The translations under genes and the position numbers were made by a program. A stretch of DNA of 14,831 nucleotides, taken from Porphyromonadaceae bacterium UBA2720 (GTDB taxonomy: Bacteria > Bacteroidota > Bacteroidia > Bacteroidales > Muribaculaceae). This document shows positions 6,130 to 12,971 of this stretch, piece after piece. The stretch lies in contig DEKO01000046.1 of the NCBI GenBank assembly GCA_002353885.1, positions 1 to 14,831 of the forward strand. Reading direction: 5' to 3'. Position 1 is the first letter of the stretch, and each line of letters opens with the position of its first letter. Under the pieces are notes generated by a model. The model did not search any database. It had not been told where the DNA came from and saw nothing but the letters and a program-made list of their open reading frames with translations.

Positions 6130-8419
6130 AAACATCAACAGATGGGAAGGTGAAAACCCTTGGCTTGGACTGGAATCATACAACGAAGGGCAACACCTCT
6201 ATGGCCGAGACCAGGAAGCAACCGAACTGACCGACATCATCCTCAACCACACAGCCGTTGTGGTATATGGCAAGTCAGGCATCGGCAAGTCATCTTTGTT
6301 GCGTGCCGGTGTGTTTCCAGAGCTGCGCAAGCAGGACTTCATCCCCATCTATGTCCGCCTCGAGCACAATTCCGACATCAGCTATACTCAGCAAATTGAG
6401 AACGCGATTACAGAACACGTCACCCTTCATGACCTTCTGCCGACCGATATACCCGATTTGGGTTTGTGGGATTTCATGCATCGTCACCGCTTTACCGACA
6501 CAACTGGTCATGCCGTTACGCCTGTCGTTGTGCTAGACCAATTTGAGGAGATTTTCACGCTCACACAGGTTGAGTACAAGCCTGGCATCAAGCAGTTCTT
6601 TGCCCAACTGGCCGATTTGCTGAACGATATGAAGCCTGATGTAGTCAACCAGGCCGAAGCTGAATATAGCAAGAAACACTCCTCGGAATCCGAAGCGAGC
6701 CATCATCAAGGTTTTACCTTGCAGATTCGTCATGTTGCGAAGTGGAACTATGAAAAGTCTCCTTCCTATCGTTTTGTGTTCAGCATCCGCGATGATAGTC
6801 TATATTTGCTTGAGCGCAACAGCGCCAAGATCCCCCCTCTCAAGGTCAACCGCTTTAACCTCAACGCGCTCGATGAGGAGAGCGCCAAGCAAGTCATCAT
6901 GAGTCCCCGTCCCGACCTATTCACCCCAAACGAAGGTCAAAAGATTATAGACGAACTAGCATATTTTGAATATGATGATTTCCGCGTTGTCGACCCCGCC
7001 ATCCTCTCACTATTCCTCTACTCCTACTATCGTGAACAAGGCAAAGTCTCATCAACCGATATCTTCGAGCGATACTATGAGAATTCTACGCATAGCGTCA
7101 CGAATTCCTCATTGGCTTTTATTGAAGATCACTTGCTTACCGATCGAGGCAACCGCAACCAGGTACCAACAGAAGATATCATCGCAGCAGGTGTAACATT
7201 CGAAGAAATAGAGTCTTTATTGAAAAGCAAGATTCTAAAAACCGAGAAGCGGAAAGGGATGGACTACATTGAGTTCTCTCACGATCGCATCTGCGAACAA
7301 GCCACCAAGCACCGCGTCGAACGCAAACAACGTGAGTTGGCAAAGAAAAGAATTAAACATATGGTGCAACTAGGGCTTTTGTGTCTCACATCTCTTTTAC
7401 TCATTACTGCATTCGGCTGGTTATTTAACGACAAACATCAACGTGAAAAAATTTTGAGTCAGCAAGAAAAGATAATGATACAGCAAGATGAAAACATTCT
7501 CCTTGCTAAAAGAGCGGATAGTATAAAAGCAGACCAAATTGATTCTTTATATTCAATGAATTTAATTAATAGGTTGCTCAATGATTCTTTGATTAAGAGT
7601 GGGAAACTACTTTCTCTAACAAATTCCAAAAATCTACTGCTCCTAACAGAAAAATCAGAACAATTAAGAATCATCCAAATGCAGCAGTCGGAACTCGTTC
7701 TTAAAATGGATAGTATTGCAAAATTATCAGATTCAATGGAATTCGAACGTAATATATATAAAGAGTTGTCAATTTTATATAAAAACGAACTTGATAGAAG
7801 CCAACTACTAGTCGACGCATTTATTGACGGCATTGATGTTTGTTTTTATCAGAAACAAATTGATTGGAAAAAGTTAACCACGTATAATAAGAATCTTAAA
7901 TTTGTCTACATTAAAGCAACAGAGGGTGCCACACATGTTGATAAATTATATAGATTTAACTTAGATAACGCTCGAAAGAACGGTCTAAAAGTAGGTAGTT
8001 ACCATTTTTTTACAACAACAAGCAGCATACAGTCCCAGTTTGATAATTTTGCAAAAGTAGTTAATAAGTCAGAGCAAGATTTGTTGCCCGTAATTGATGT
8101 AGAGGTTCGTTCTGGTTGGACAAATCAACAACTTTGTGACTCACTTGAATTATTTGTTAATATGGTTGAGAAACATTATGGATGTAGACCCATAATATAT
8201 ACGAGTAGTCATTTTTTCAATAACATTCTTTCTTCTCGTTTCTCTAGATATCCTATCTACATCGCAAAATATTCAACTGCTGAGCCTCAATTAACCCATG
8301 GGGGAAAGTGGGTTTTATGGCAATTTAGTGACAAAGGCGAGATTGCTGGTATTGATGGCTACGTTAACCTTACTAAATTTGCTGCAGGGAAAACTGTAGC
8401 CGACATTATGATCAAATAA
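6122..8419 (+). CDS. STAND ATPase - membrane helix - GH25 lysozyme fusion
   Basis: This 765-residue protein begins with the PWLGLESY/LYGRD signature of the novel-STAND-1 ATPase family. Walker A is GKSGIGKS (50-57) and Walker B is VVVLD (135-139) with E142/E143. A conserved FSIRDD follows (R223), and the winged-helix-type end has EFSHDR (384-389). A basic stretch (ERKQRELAKKR) precedes one hydrophobic helix (about 413-437), so the ATPase should face the cytoplasm. A Glu/Gln/Ser-rich probable coiled coil (about 438-565) then leads to a complete GH25 muramidase domain from 569: GIDV (D572), FVYIKATEG, YHFF, IDVE (D659, E661) and WVLWQFS. GH25 enzymes cut the MurNAc-GlcNAc bond of peptidoglycan. 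I infer that ATPase activation in the cytoplasm controls wall cleavage in the periplasm. DNA from about 7330 onward is much richer in A+T than the front half. Confidence 0.9.
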   Translation: MDENINRWEGENPWLGLESYNEGQHLYGRDQEATELTDIILNHTAVVVYGKSGIGKSSLLRAGVFPELRKQDFIPIYVRLEHNSDISYTQQIENAITEHVTLHDLLPTDIPDLGLWDFMHRHRFTDTTGHAVTPVVVLDQFEEIFTLTQVEYKPGIKQFFAQLADLLNDMKPDVVNQAEAEYSKKHSSESEASHHQGFTLQIRHVAKWNYEKSPSYRFVFSIRDDSLYLLERNSAKIPPLKVNRFNLNALDEESAKQVIMSPRPDLFTPNEGQKIIDELAYFEYDDFRVVDPAILSLFLYSYYREQGKVSSTDIFERYYENSTHSVTNSSLAFIEDHLLTDRGNRNQVPTEDIIAAGVTFEEIESLLKSKILKTEKRKGMDYIEFSHDRICEQATKHRVERKQRELAKKRIKHMVQLGLLCLTSLLLITAFGWLFNDKHQREKILSQQEKIMIQQDENILLAKRADSIKADQIDSLYSMNLINRLLNDSLIKSGKLLSLTNSKNLLLLTEKSEQLRIIQMQQSELVLKMDSIAKLSDSMEFERNIYKELSILYKNELDRSQLLVDAFIDGIDVCFYQKQIDWKKLTTYNKNLKFVYIKATEGATHVDKLYRFNLDNARKNGLKVGSYHFFTTTSSIQSQFDNFAKVVNKSEQDLLPVIDVEVRSGWTNQQLCDSLELFVNMVEKHYGCRPIIYTSSHFFNNILSSRFSRYPIYIAKYSTAEPQLTHGGKWVLWQFSDKGEIAGIDGYVNLTKFAAGKTVADIMIK

Positions 8420-8760
8420 TTGTATCTTTATGAGAAATCAATTGCCAACATAAAGAAGCGTGTCAGAGGAAAAGTGAACATCACCCCAGATACCGCCAGG
8501 GTCCATTCATTTGCCGCAGCATAGCTCCGAATCCTAGAACTCCACTAGACGGCATATCCGAGAATATTCACTATATTCTTGATTACTAGGGCAAAAATAT
8601 TGTGTTTCCCATAGGCAATTTTCTTACCATTCACCACAGCGTGAATTTCGCCACTATTGATTCTCATCACAACAAGAGGCGATTTCTAATAAGTATTTTT
8701 CACCCAAACAGGACAGAAGGCTAAACAGCAACTTGTCAAAAACAAAATGAAAGACTATAA
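8420..8760. other. AT-rich intergenic gap with decayed-looking DNA
   Basis: This 341-bp stretch holds no convincing gene and no promoter matching the consensus. On the minus strand an open 40-codon reading from ATG at 8667 down to a TAG at 8545 gives a protein-like string (SGEIHAVVNGKKIAYG, then FALVIKNIVNILGYAV). Other minus-strand frames continue beyond that stop with further stops. It may be the remains of a disrupted gene. The low GC continues from the second half of the STAND-GH25 gene and ends where the next gene begins. Confidence 0.4.
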
Positions 8761-10296
8761 ATGTGTGACTCTAAACAAATTTTGAAGACTATCATACTAG
8801 GCAATCATCCTCTGGCTGCCGACCTGCTGCGGCAATACAGCGAAATGGGATGCGAGGCCACACATGATGAAGCTCTGTCTTACGAGGTCGACATGTCGCA
8901 GTGCTCCGAGCTGGTGCTGTTGTCGTCAGGCGATGACAACAAGGTCCTGACTCGACTTGAAGAGTTGGCCGAGGCCTGTCCTTTACCTGCCGACGATGGT
9001 GAGCGGGTTATCTGTCACCTGCTGGTGAGTCAGGACTCCACACTGCAGATGCTGCATCAGTGCGACCTGGATGAGTCGGTCACGACCAAGATGGATGTGT
9101 ACCCGTTTACCATCGACGAGGTGTGGAGCCGGCAGCTGGTACTAGACCGTGAGCCCATCACCATGCAGAGCGACCGGCATGCGCATCTGGTCATCTCGGG
9201 CACAGGTGCCATGGCGCAGGCCGTCGCCATCAATGCGGCACTGGTGTCACACTATCCCAACTATGTGCGTGACCATTCGTTAAGAACACGCATTACGGTG
9301 ATTGCCACTGGTGCAGCCCGCCTGTTAGAAGACTGGTCGGTGCGTTACCGGCATCTGTTCGACAACAGCTATTATCGTCTGGTCAATCCTGCACTTGACC
9401 ATGCTGTGGTGCAGTTGCATCGGCCCATGTATGAAGGTCGGCGTGAGGACTTTGTGGACGTGGAATGGGAGTTTGTTGACACTTCCATCACCCATCCAGT
9501 GGTGCAAGACAAACTGGAGTTGTGGTCTCAGGACAGCGGTCAACTATTAACCCTAGTCATGGCCGATGAAGACTGTGACCAGAACATCACTGAAGCCATC
9601 CAACTGCCCGATGTATTGTTTGCACACGACGTTCCCATCCATGTCTACCTGCGAGATGATGCCTTGTTGCGTTCGGTCAAGCCAGCAGGCAAATACAGAC
9701 ATCTGCAGCCCTTCGGTATGCTTGACAGGGGTTACGACGTGACCTTGCCCTGGGCGAGGATGGCACGGACTGTCAATCACATCTACGACCAGTTCTATCA
9801 AGCCAATGCCGAACATTGGCAAGAAGCCCAGTGGCAGATGCGGTATGCTGTTGAGATTGACCCTGCGTCGCGCGACAGGGCCTGGGCTCGGCTTTCGGCA
9901 GTCAAGCGCCAGTCCAGCATCTGCAACGCACTGACGGTAGGCACCAAGCTGCGTAGCATCGACCTTGACCAAGATGAGTGGGACAAATTCTACGACATCA
10001 CTGGGCACGATATGGAACTGTTGGCCCAAGTCGAGCACAACCGCTGGAGCGTGGCACAGCTCATTCTAGGTTATCGGCCGTGTACCGACCGCGAACAACA
10101 AGAGCTAGAGCGTGATATCAGCTTAAAAGGTAAATTCAAAGCCGACATGATCCATTATGACCTGCGTGCATACAGTGACCTGCGAGCCGACGAGACGGGC
10201 AAGTCGGTTGCCGTCTACGACTTGTGTCTGTGCGCCGCTCTGCCCCTTATAGCCAAGTCGTTTGTTCAAGAAAGCAAAAAATGGGAAAGCCGATGA
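8761..10296 (+). CDS. Double-Rossmann protein with RyR-like C-terminus
   Basis: This 511-residue protein has no signal peptide or membrane helix. It shows two Rossmann-like starts: TIILGNHPLAADL near G14, and HLVISGTGAMAQA (142-154, G147/G149), the arrangement of TrkA-N/RCK-type NAD-binding proteins. Near the C-terminus EHNRW (425-429) with ILGYR (435-439) matches the membrane protein at 2361 at 10 of 15 aligned positions, so the two share an RyR-like module and seem to be a soluble and a membrane version of one sensor idea. The later stretch MIHYDLRAYSDL parallels SHDYNVVDLTQW in the other protein. GC returns to the level of the front of the cluster. The end overlaps the protease gene by four bases (ATGA). 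The bound ligand is unknown. Confidence 0.78.
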   Translation: MCDSKQILKTIILGNHPLAADLLRQYSEMGCEATHDEALSYEVDMSQCSELVLLSSGDDNKVLTRLEELAEACPLPADDGERVICHLLVSQDSTLQMLHQCDLDESVTTKMDVYPFTIDEVWSRQLVLDREPITMQSDRHAHLVISGTGAMAQAVAINAALVSHYPNYVRDHSLRTRITVIATGAARLLEDWSVRYRHLFDNSYYRLVNPALDHAVVQLHRPMYEGRREDFVDVEWEFVDTSITHPVVQDKLELWSQDSGQLLTLVMADEDCDQNITEAIQLPDVLFAHDVPIHVYLRDDALLRSVKPAGKYRHLQPFGMLDRGYDVTLPWARMARTVNHIYDQFYQANAEHWQEAQWQMRYAVEIDPASRDRAWARLSAVKRQSSICNALTVGTKLRSIDLDQDEWDKFYDITGHDMELLAQVEHNRWSVAQLILGYRPCTDREQQELERDISLKGKFKADMIHYDLRAYSDLRADETGKSVAVYDLCLCAALPLIAKSFVQESKKWESR

Positions 10297-11594
10297 AGTG
10301 GTATTATAGCCTGCAATGTTTGGGTGGCAACGCTCACCACATGTCGGGGCAGTTGCTCAAGCTCGCCGCTCCCACCGCAATGATAGGCGATACGAGCGAC
10401 TGCGATGTGCAGTTTGATGCTGGCGAGTTCGAGCCCGAATGCTATGCCGCGATTGTACGCAATGATGATGGTCAAAGTTGGCGTATCATCAGAAAGTCAC
10501 CTTATGTTCCTGTCTCCATAGTGGGCAAGGGCGATATTGGCTATGGCCAACAACTGTGTGACGGCGACATCATCCAGTTCGAAGGTCAACCGATGAGCCT
10601 TCGTTTTGGCATTCACCATGACGACCTGTTTGATGCTCAACCGGGCGATCGGCATTCGTGGCGATGGGTAGCAGTGGCCGCCACTGCGTTTGCCGCCTTG
10701 TCTCTATTACCCTTGTTTTTTAACCATCGAAGCATTAGTGAAGAGGACGTCATCGCACTAGAAGAGTCAATCTACTCGGTGCGTGTCGACTCGGTGCAAC
10801 AACTATTGTTGACTGCCGGTGACGAGCAGGTCATCAAGTCTCGTGTCCTGACTGAGGACGCTCCCGTGGGCACTGCGTTTCTCACAACCGACAGCTTGCT
10901 GGTCACAGCCCGGCACTGTGTGGAATACTGGCTGGCGACCGACTTAGACCTCACCTGCCATGTTGCCGACCTTGCTGCCGACGACGTGGTGCGCTGGGCC
11001 ATTGAGACCGAGACCTTCAACCAGACTCACGATGACGGCTGTGACTCGGCCATGGTGCTGAGGGCCCACTTCAGCGTCTATGACTTCTTGGGTGAGAAGA
11101 AATTCTCATTTGCCTCGACCGACCCGCATGTTCACATCCGTCGAGCAAACGATGGCGTGTTTGCCTTGGCCGATTTCAGCCAAGAGTATTACTGGCGTTC
11201 GATCAGGCCATATTTCTCCGACACCAAAATGACTCTAGATGATGTCGTGTGGATTGATGGCCTGCATGAAGCAGGACAGGTGCAATTGGCCAACCAAGAC
11301 GACCTCCGGCAACTGGGGCGCGGAACCACAGTGATGATTTGCGGATATCCGCTGACAGGACTTGCTGACCGTCAGATGATGAGTGCCGCCGGACGCATCG
11401 TCCGGCAGCCACAAGTTGAGACCGAGAACATCTTCTTTGAGAGCAATATCAACCACGGCTACTCAGGTGGTCCTGTTATGGCACTGGTCAAAGACAAGGT
11501 CGTCGCCGTGGGGCTTGTGTCACGAGTCGACAGCGTGAGCAGCGGACTCTATAAATGGGCCGTCCCTGTCTCTGAAATCAAGAAAGGAGGTTAG
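10293..11594 (+). CDS. FHA-like, membrane helix, trypsin-like serine protease
   Basis: From ATG 10293, which overlaps the previous stop as ATGA, the product has 433 residues. An in-frame ATG at 10281 would add four; the open frame back to 10224 lies inside the previous gene and is unlikely to be used. Residues about 15-110 look like an FHA domain (AMIGDTSDCDVQF; CDGDIIQFEGQ near 89-97), but the usual phosphothreonine-contacting Arg after Gly is D33 and the Ser/His region is altered, so phosphopeptide binding may be lost. One hydrophobic helix (about 123-143) follows. The C-terminal domain is chymotrypsin-like with a complete apparent triad: ARHCV (H208), CDSAM (D251) and GYSGGP (S391). The expected topology puts FHA inside and the protease in the periplasm. 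The target is unknown; neighbouring envelope proteins are plausible. Confidence 0.85.
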   Translation: MKWYYSLQCLGGNAHHMSGQLLKLAAPTAMIGDTSDCDVQFDAGEFEPECYAAIVRNDDGQSWRIIRKSPYVPVSIVGKGDIGYGQQLCDGDIIQFEGQPMSLRFGIHHDDLFDAQPGDRHSWRWVAVAATAFAALSLLPLFFNHRSISEEDVIALEESIYSVRVDSVQQLLLTAGDEQVIKSRVLTEDAPVGTAFLTTDSLLVTARHCVEYWLATDLDLTCHVADLAADDVVRWAIETETFNQTHDDGCDSAMVLRAHFSVYDFLGEKKFSFASTDPHVHIRRANDGVFALADFSQEYYWRSIRPYFSDTKMTLDDVVWIDGLHEAGQVQLANQDDLRQLGRGTTVMICGYPLTGLADRQMMSAAGRIVRQPQVETENIFFESNINHGYSGGPVMALVKDKVVAVGLVSRVDSVSSGLYKWAVPVSEIKKGG

Positions 11595-11596
11595 GG

Positions 11597-11631
11597 GTAA
11601 TGCGTAATGCATAATTCACAATGCATAATGC
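11597..11631 (+). repeat. Five tandem 7-nt repeats
   Basis: Five adjacent units, GTAATGC, GTAATGC, ATAATTC, ACAATGC and ATAATGC, begin three bases behind the protease stop. They look like the short satellite-like repeats common between Bacteroidales genes; copy number may vary by slippage. No function is evident. Confidence 0.6.
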
Positions 11632-11632
11632 A

Positions 11633-11666
11633 GGGACGCAGCCTTTTGGGCTGTCGCCCACTTTTT
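11633..11666 (+). terminator. Possible intrinsic terminator after protease gene
   Basis: CAGCC (11639-11643) pairs with GGCTG (11649-11653) over a TTTTG loop; outer GGG (11633-11635) can pair with CCC (11657-11659) across a mismatched internal loop. A TTTTT run follows at 11662-11666. The structure is imperfect. If active it would divide the cluster after the protease unless the UpxY-like antiterminator overrides it. Confidence 0.4.
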
Positions 11667-11691
11667 GGACCTTCAGACCGCCTTTTGGCTG

Positions 11692-11764
11692 TTGGCTAAA
11701 AGCAAAAGCCAAAGACTTTTAAAAGGCTAAAGGCAAAATGCTGAAAGCTTTTTAAAAGGCTAAA
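11692..11764 (+). repeat. Hairpin plus direct 15-nt repeat in gap before pseudokinase
   Basis: TTGGCT (11692-11697) pairs with AGCCAA (11707-11712). Behind it the 15-mer TTTTAAAAGGCTAAA occurs at 11717-11731 and again at 11750-11764. These low-complexity repeats fill the 196-bp gap between the protease and pseudokinase genes. No consensus promoter is visible there. Confidence 0.5.
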
Positions 11765-11790
11765 AACTAACGCCTAATTAGAAACTATAG

Positions 11791-12354
11791 ATGCAAGAAA
11801 CGAAACTTACGTTGACTGACATAGCTGGATTTTGCCCCGAGCCAGCCGTTTGGCAACTGGTTGCCGACCTATGCGATATTGTACAGGCCCATCGGTCGGG
11901 AGCATATCTTGCTCCTGAAAATATCATTGCTGACCATTATTCTTTCAGAGTGGATGACACTGGGGTGGAAGCACAAGAGTTTCAGGCTCCCGAGACAGCA
12001 GCAACGGGTCAAGTCACCGACGCACAGTGCGTGTGGAGCATGGGTGCGCTGATCTATTACTGCACTTTAGGCCGAGTGGTGTTCGGCGGACATGGGTCGG
12101 CTTATCAACGGCAGCATCCCGATGTGGCCCTACCTGTCCTGCCCAAGACGCATCGTGCCCTGACACCTGTGCTTCATCGCTGTCTATGCACCGATCCTGC
12201 CCAACGCATCGGGCTGCAGGAGTTGAGGGCACTGGCACATGAGAAACTTGGACAGCTCAGCACAGCCCGTCCCAGACGTGAACAAGCGCCGCAACATAAT
12301 GACAAGAAACACCCATCCTGCCACCAAAAGATTTGGCCGGAAGAAATGACCTAA
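11791..12354 (+). CDS. Protein-kinase C-lobe fragment, predicted pseudokinase
   Basis: This 187-residue protein resembles the C-lobe of Hanks-type Ser/Thr kinases. LAPENIIA corresponds to the catalytic-loop region, FQAPE (about residues 68-72) to the APE motif, and VWSMGALIYY to the DxWSxG helix. The usual HRDLKPEN is reduced to HRSGAYLAPEN, so the catalytic Asp is missing. No DFG motif is seen, and there is almost no N-lobe, hence no ATP-binding Lys or glycine loop. Catalysis is therefore unlikely; a scaffolding role is more plausible, perhaps with the FHA-like protein upstream. The C-terminal 40 residues are basic and probably disordered. The next gene starts five bases behind the stop. The start ATG at 11791 is the first in frame. 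The kinase-like fold is recognised by motif order only. Confidence 0.65.
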   Translation: MQETKLTLTDIAGFCPEPAVWQLVADLCDIVQAHRSGAYLAPENIIADHYSFRVDDTGVEAQEFQAPETAATGQVTDAQCVWSMGALIYYCTLGRVVFGGHGSAYQRQHPDVALPVLPKTHRALTPVLHRCLCTDPAQRIGLQELRALAHEKLGQLSTARPRREQAPQHNDKKHPSCHQKIWPEEMT

Positions 12355-12359
12355 CTCAT

Positions 12360-12971
12360 ATGAAAAAACTACTATTCACCGTCATCTTGTGCCTGACAAC
12401 CAGCATCATATGTATGGGACAAGACGTTCATCTGCAGCAACTGACACAAGGTGTCATCAGTTTGCGCAAAGCAGCATCAAAGGCTCGCAACACGCTTGTG
12501 GCCGATTGGTCGCGCGAACAGATGCCCAAAATCACCCTCATGGACGACATCGGAAGGGCTCCCAACGAAGCCCATGGAAAGGGGTGCAACCCGTTCATGC
12601 TCAATCAGGTTGTGACATACGTCTATAGCCGGCAAAACACCAGCATGTCATCCAAGGGCGACTACTTCAACAGCACTGAGAAGGACATCTACTATTCGGC
12701 TATCGAGAAAACCGTTAAGCCGCATCAGACAGCGACCTACACGCTCACCGGGCACATCGGGCATCAGCAGTTCATGTTCATCACCTACAACCCCAAGGCA
12801 AAGGTGGCATTCAGTGTCAATGGCCATCCAGGCCGCGACCAGGGCAACGGCGTGACATTTGTTGACCTGGGCCAGGTGAGCAAGCGTGATGTGATCACAA
12901 TCTCAATTACCAATCATTCGACCAAAGCCGAGTCGTTTGTCATTCTCAACCACAATCCTCAGCGACGATGA
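12360..12971 (+). CDS. Small exported protein of unknown function
   Basis: From ATG 12360 the product has 203 residues. This start is chosen because MKKLLFTVILCLTTSIICMG is a good signal peptide; the earlier in-frame ATG at 12333 lies inside the previous gene. The mature part alternates short polar and hydrophobic strands, particularly in the last 80 residues (YTLTGHIGHQQFMFITYNP, VITISITNHS), and suggests a beta-sandwich of the adhesion or pre-peptidase C-terminal type, but I do not recognise the family. It should be periplasmic or surface-exposed. The stop overlaps the start of the CHAT gene as ATGA, so the two exported proteins are probably made together and may act as partners. Confidence 0.75.
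   Translation: MKKLLFTVILCLTTSIICMGQDVHLQQLTQGVISLRKAASKARNTLVADWSREQMPKITLMDDIGRAPNEAHGKGCNPFMLNQVVTYVYSRQNTSMSSKGDYFNSTEKDIYYSAIEKTVKPHQTATYTLTGHIGHQQFMFITYNPKAKVAFSVNGHPGRDQGNGVTFVDLGQVSKRDVITISITNHSTKAESFVILNHNPQRR

Noticed and set aside
10224..10292. N-terminal extension of the protease gene
   Set aside because: It lies inside the end of the previous gene, and ATG 10293 in an ATGA overlap is the natural start; ATG 10281 remains possible.
11597..11631. CRISPR-like array
   Set aside because: Units are seven bases long, adjacent and without spacers; this is a simple tandem repeat.
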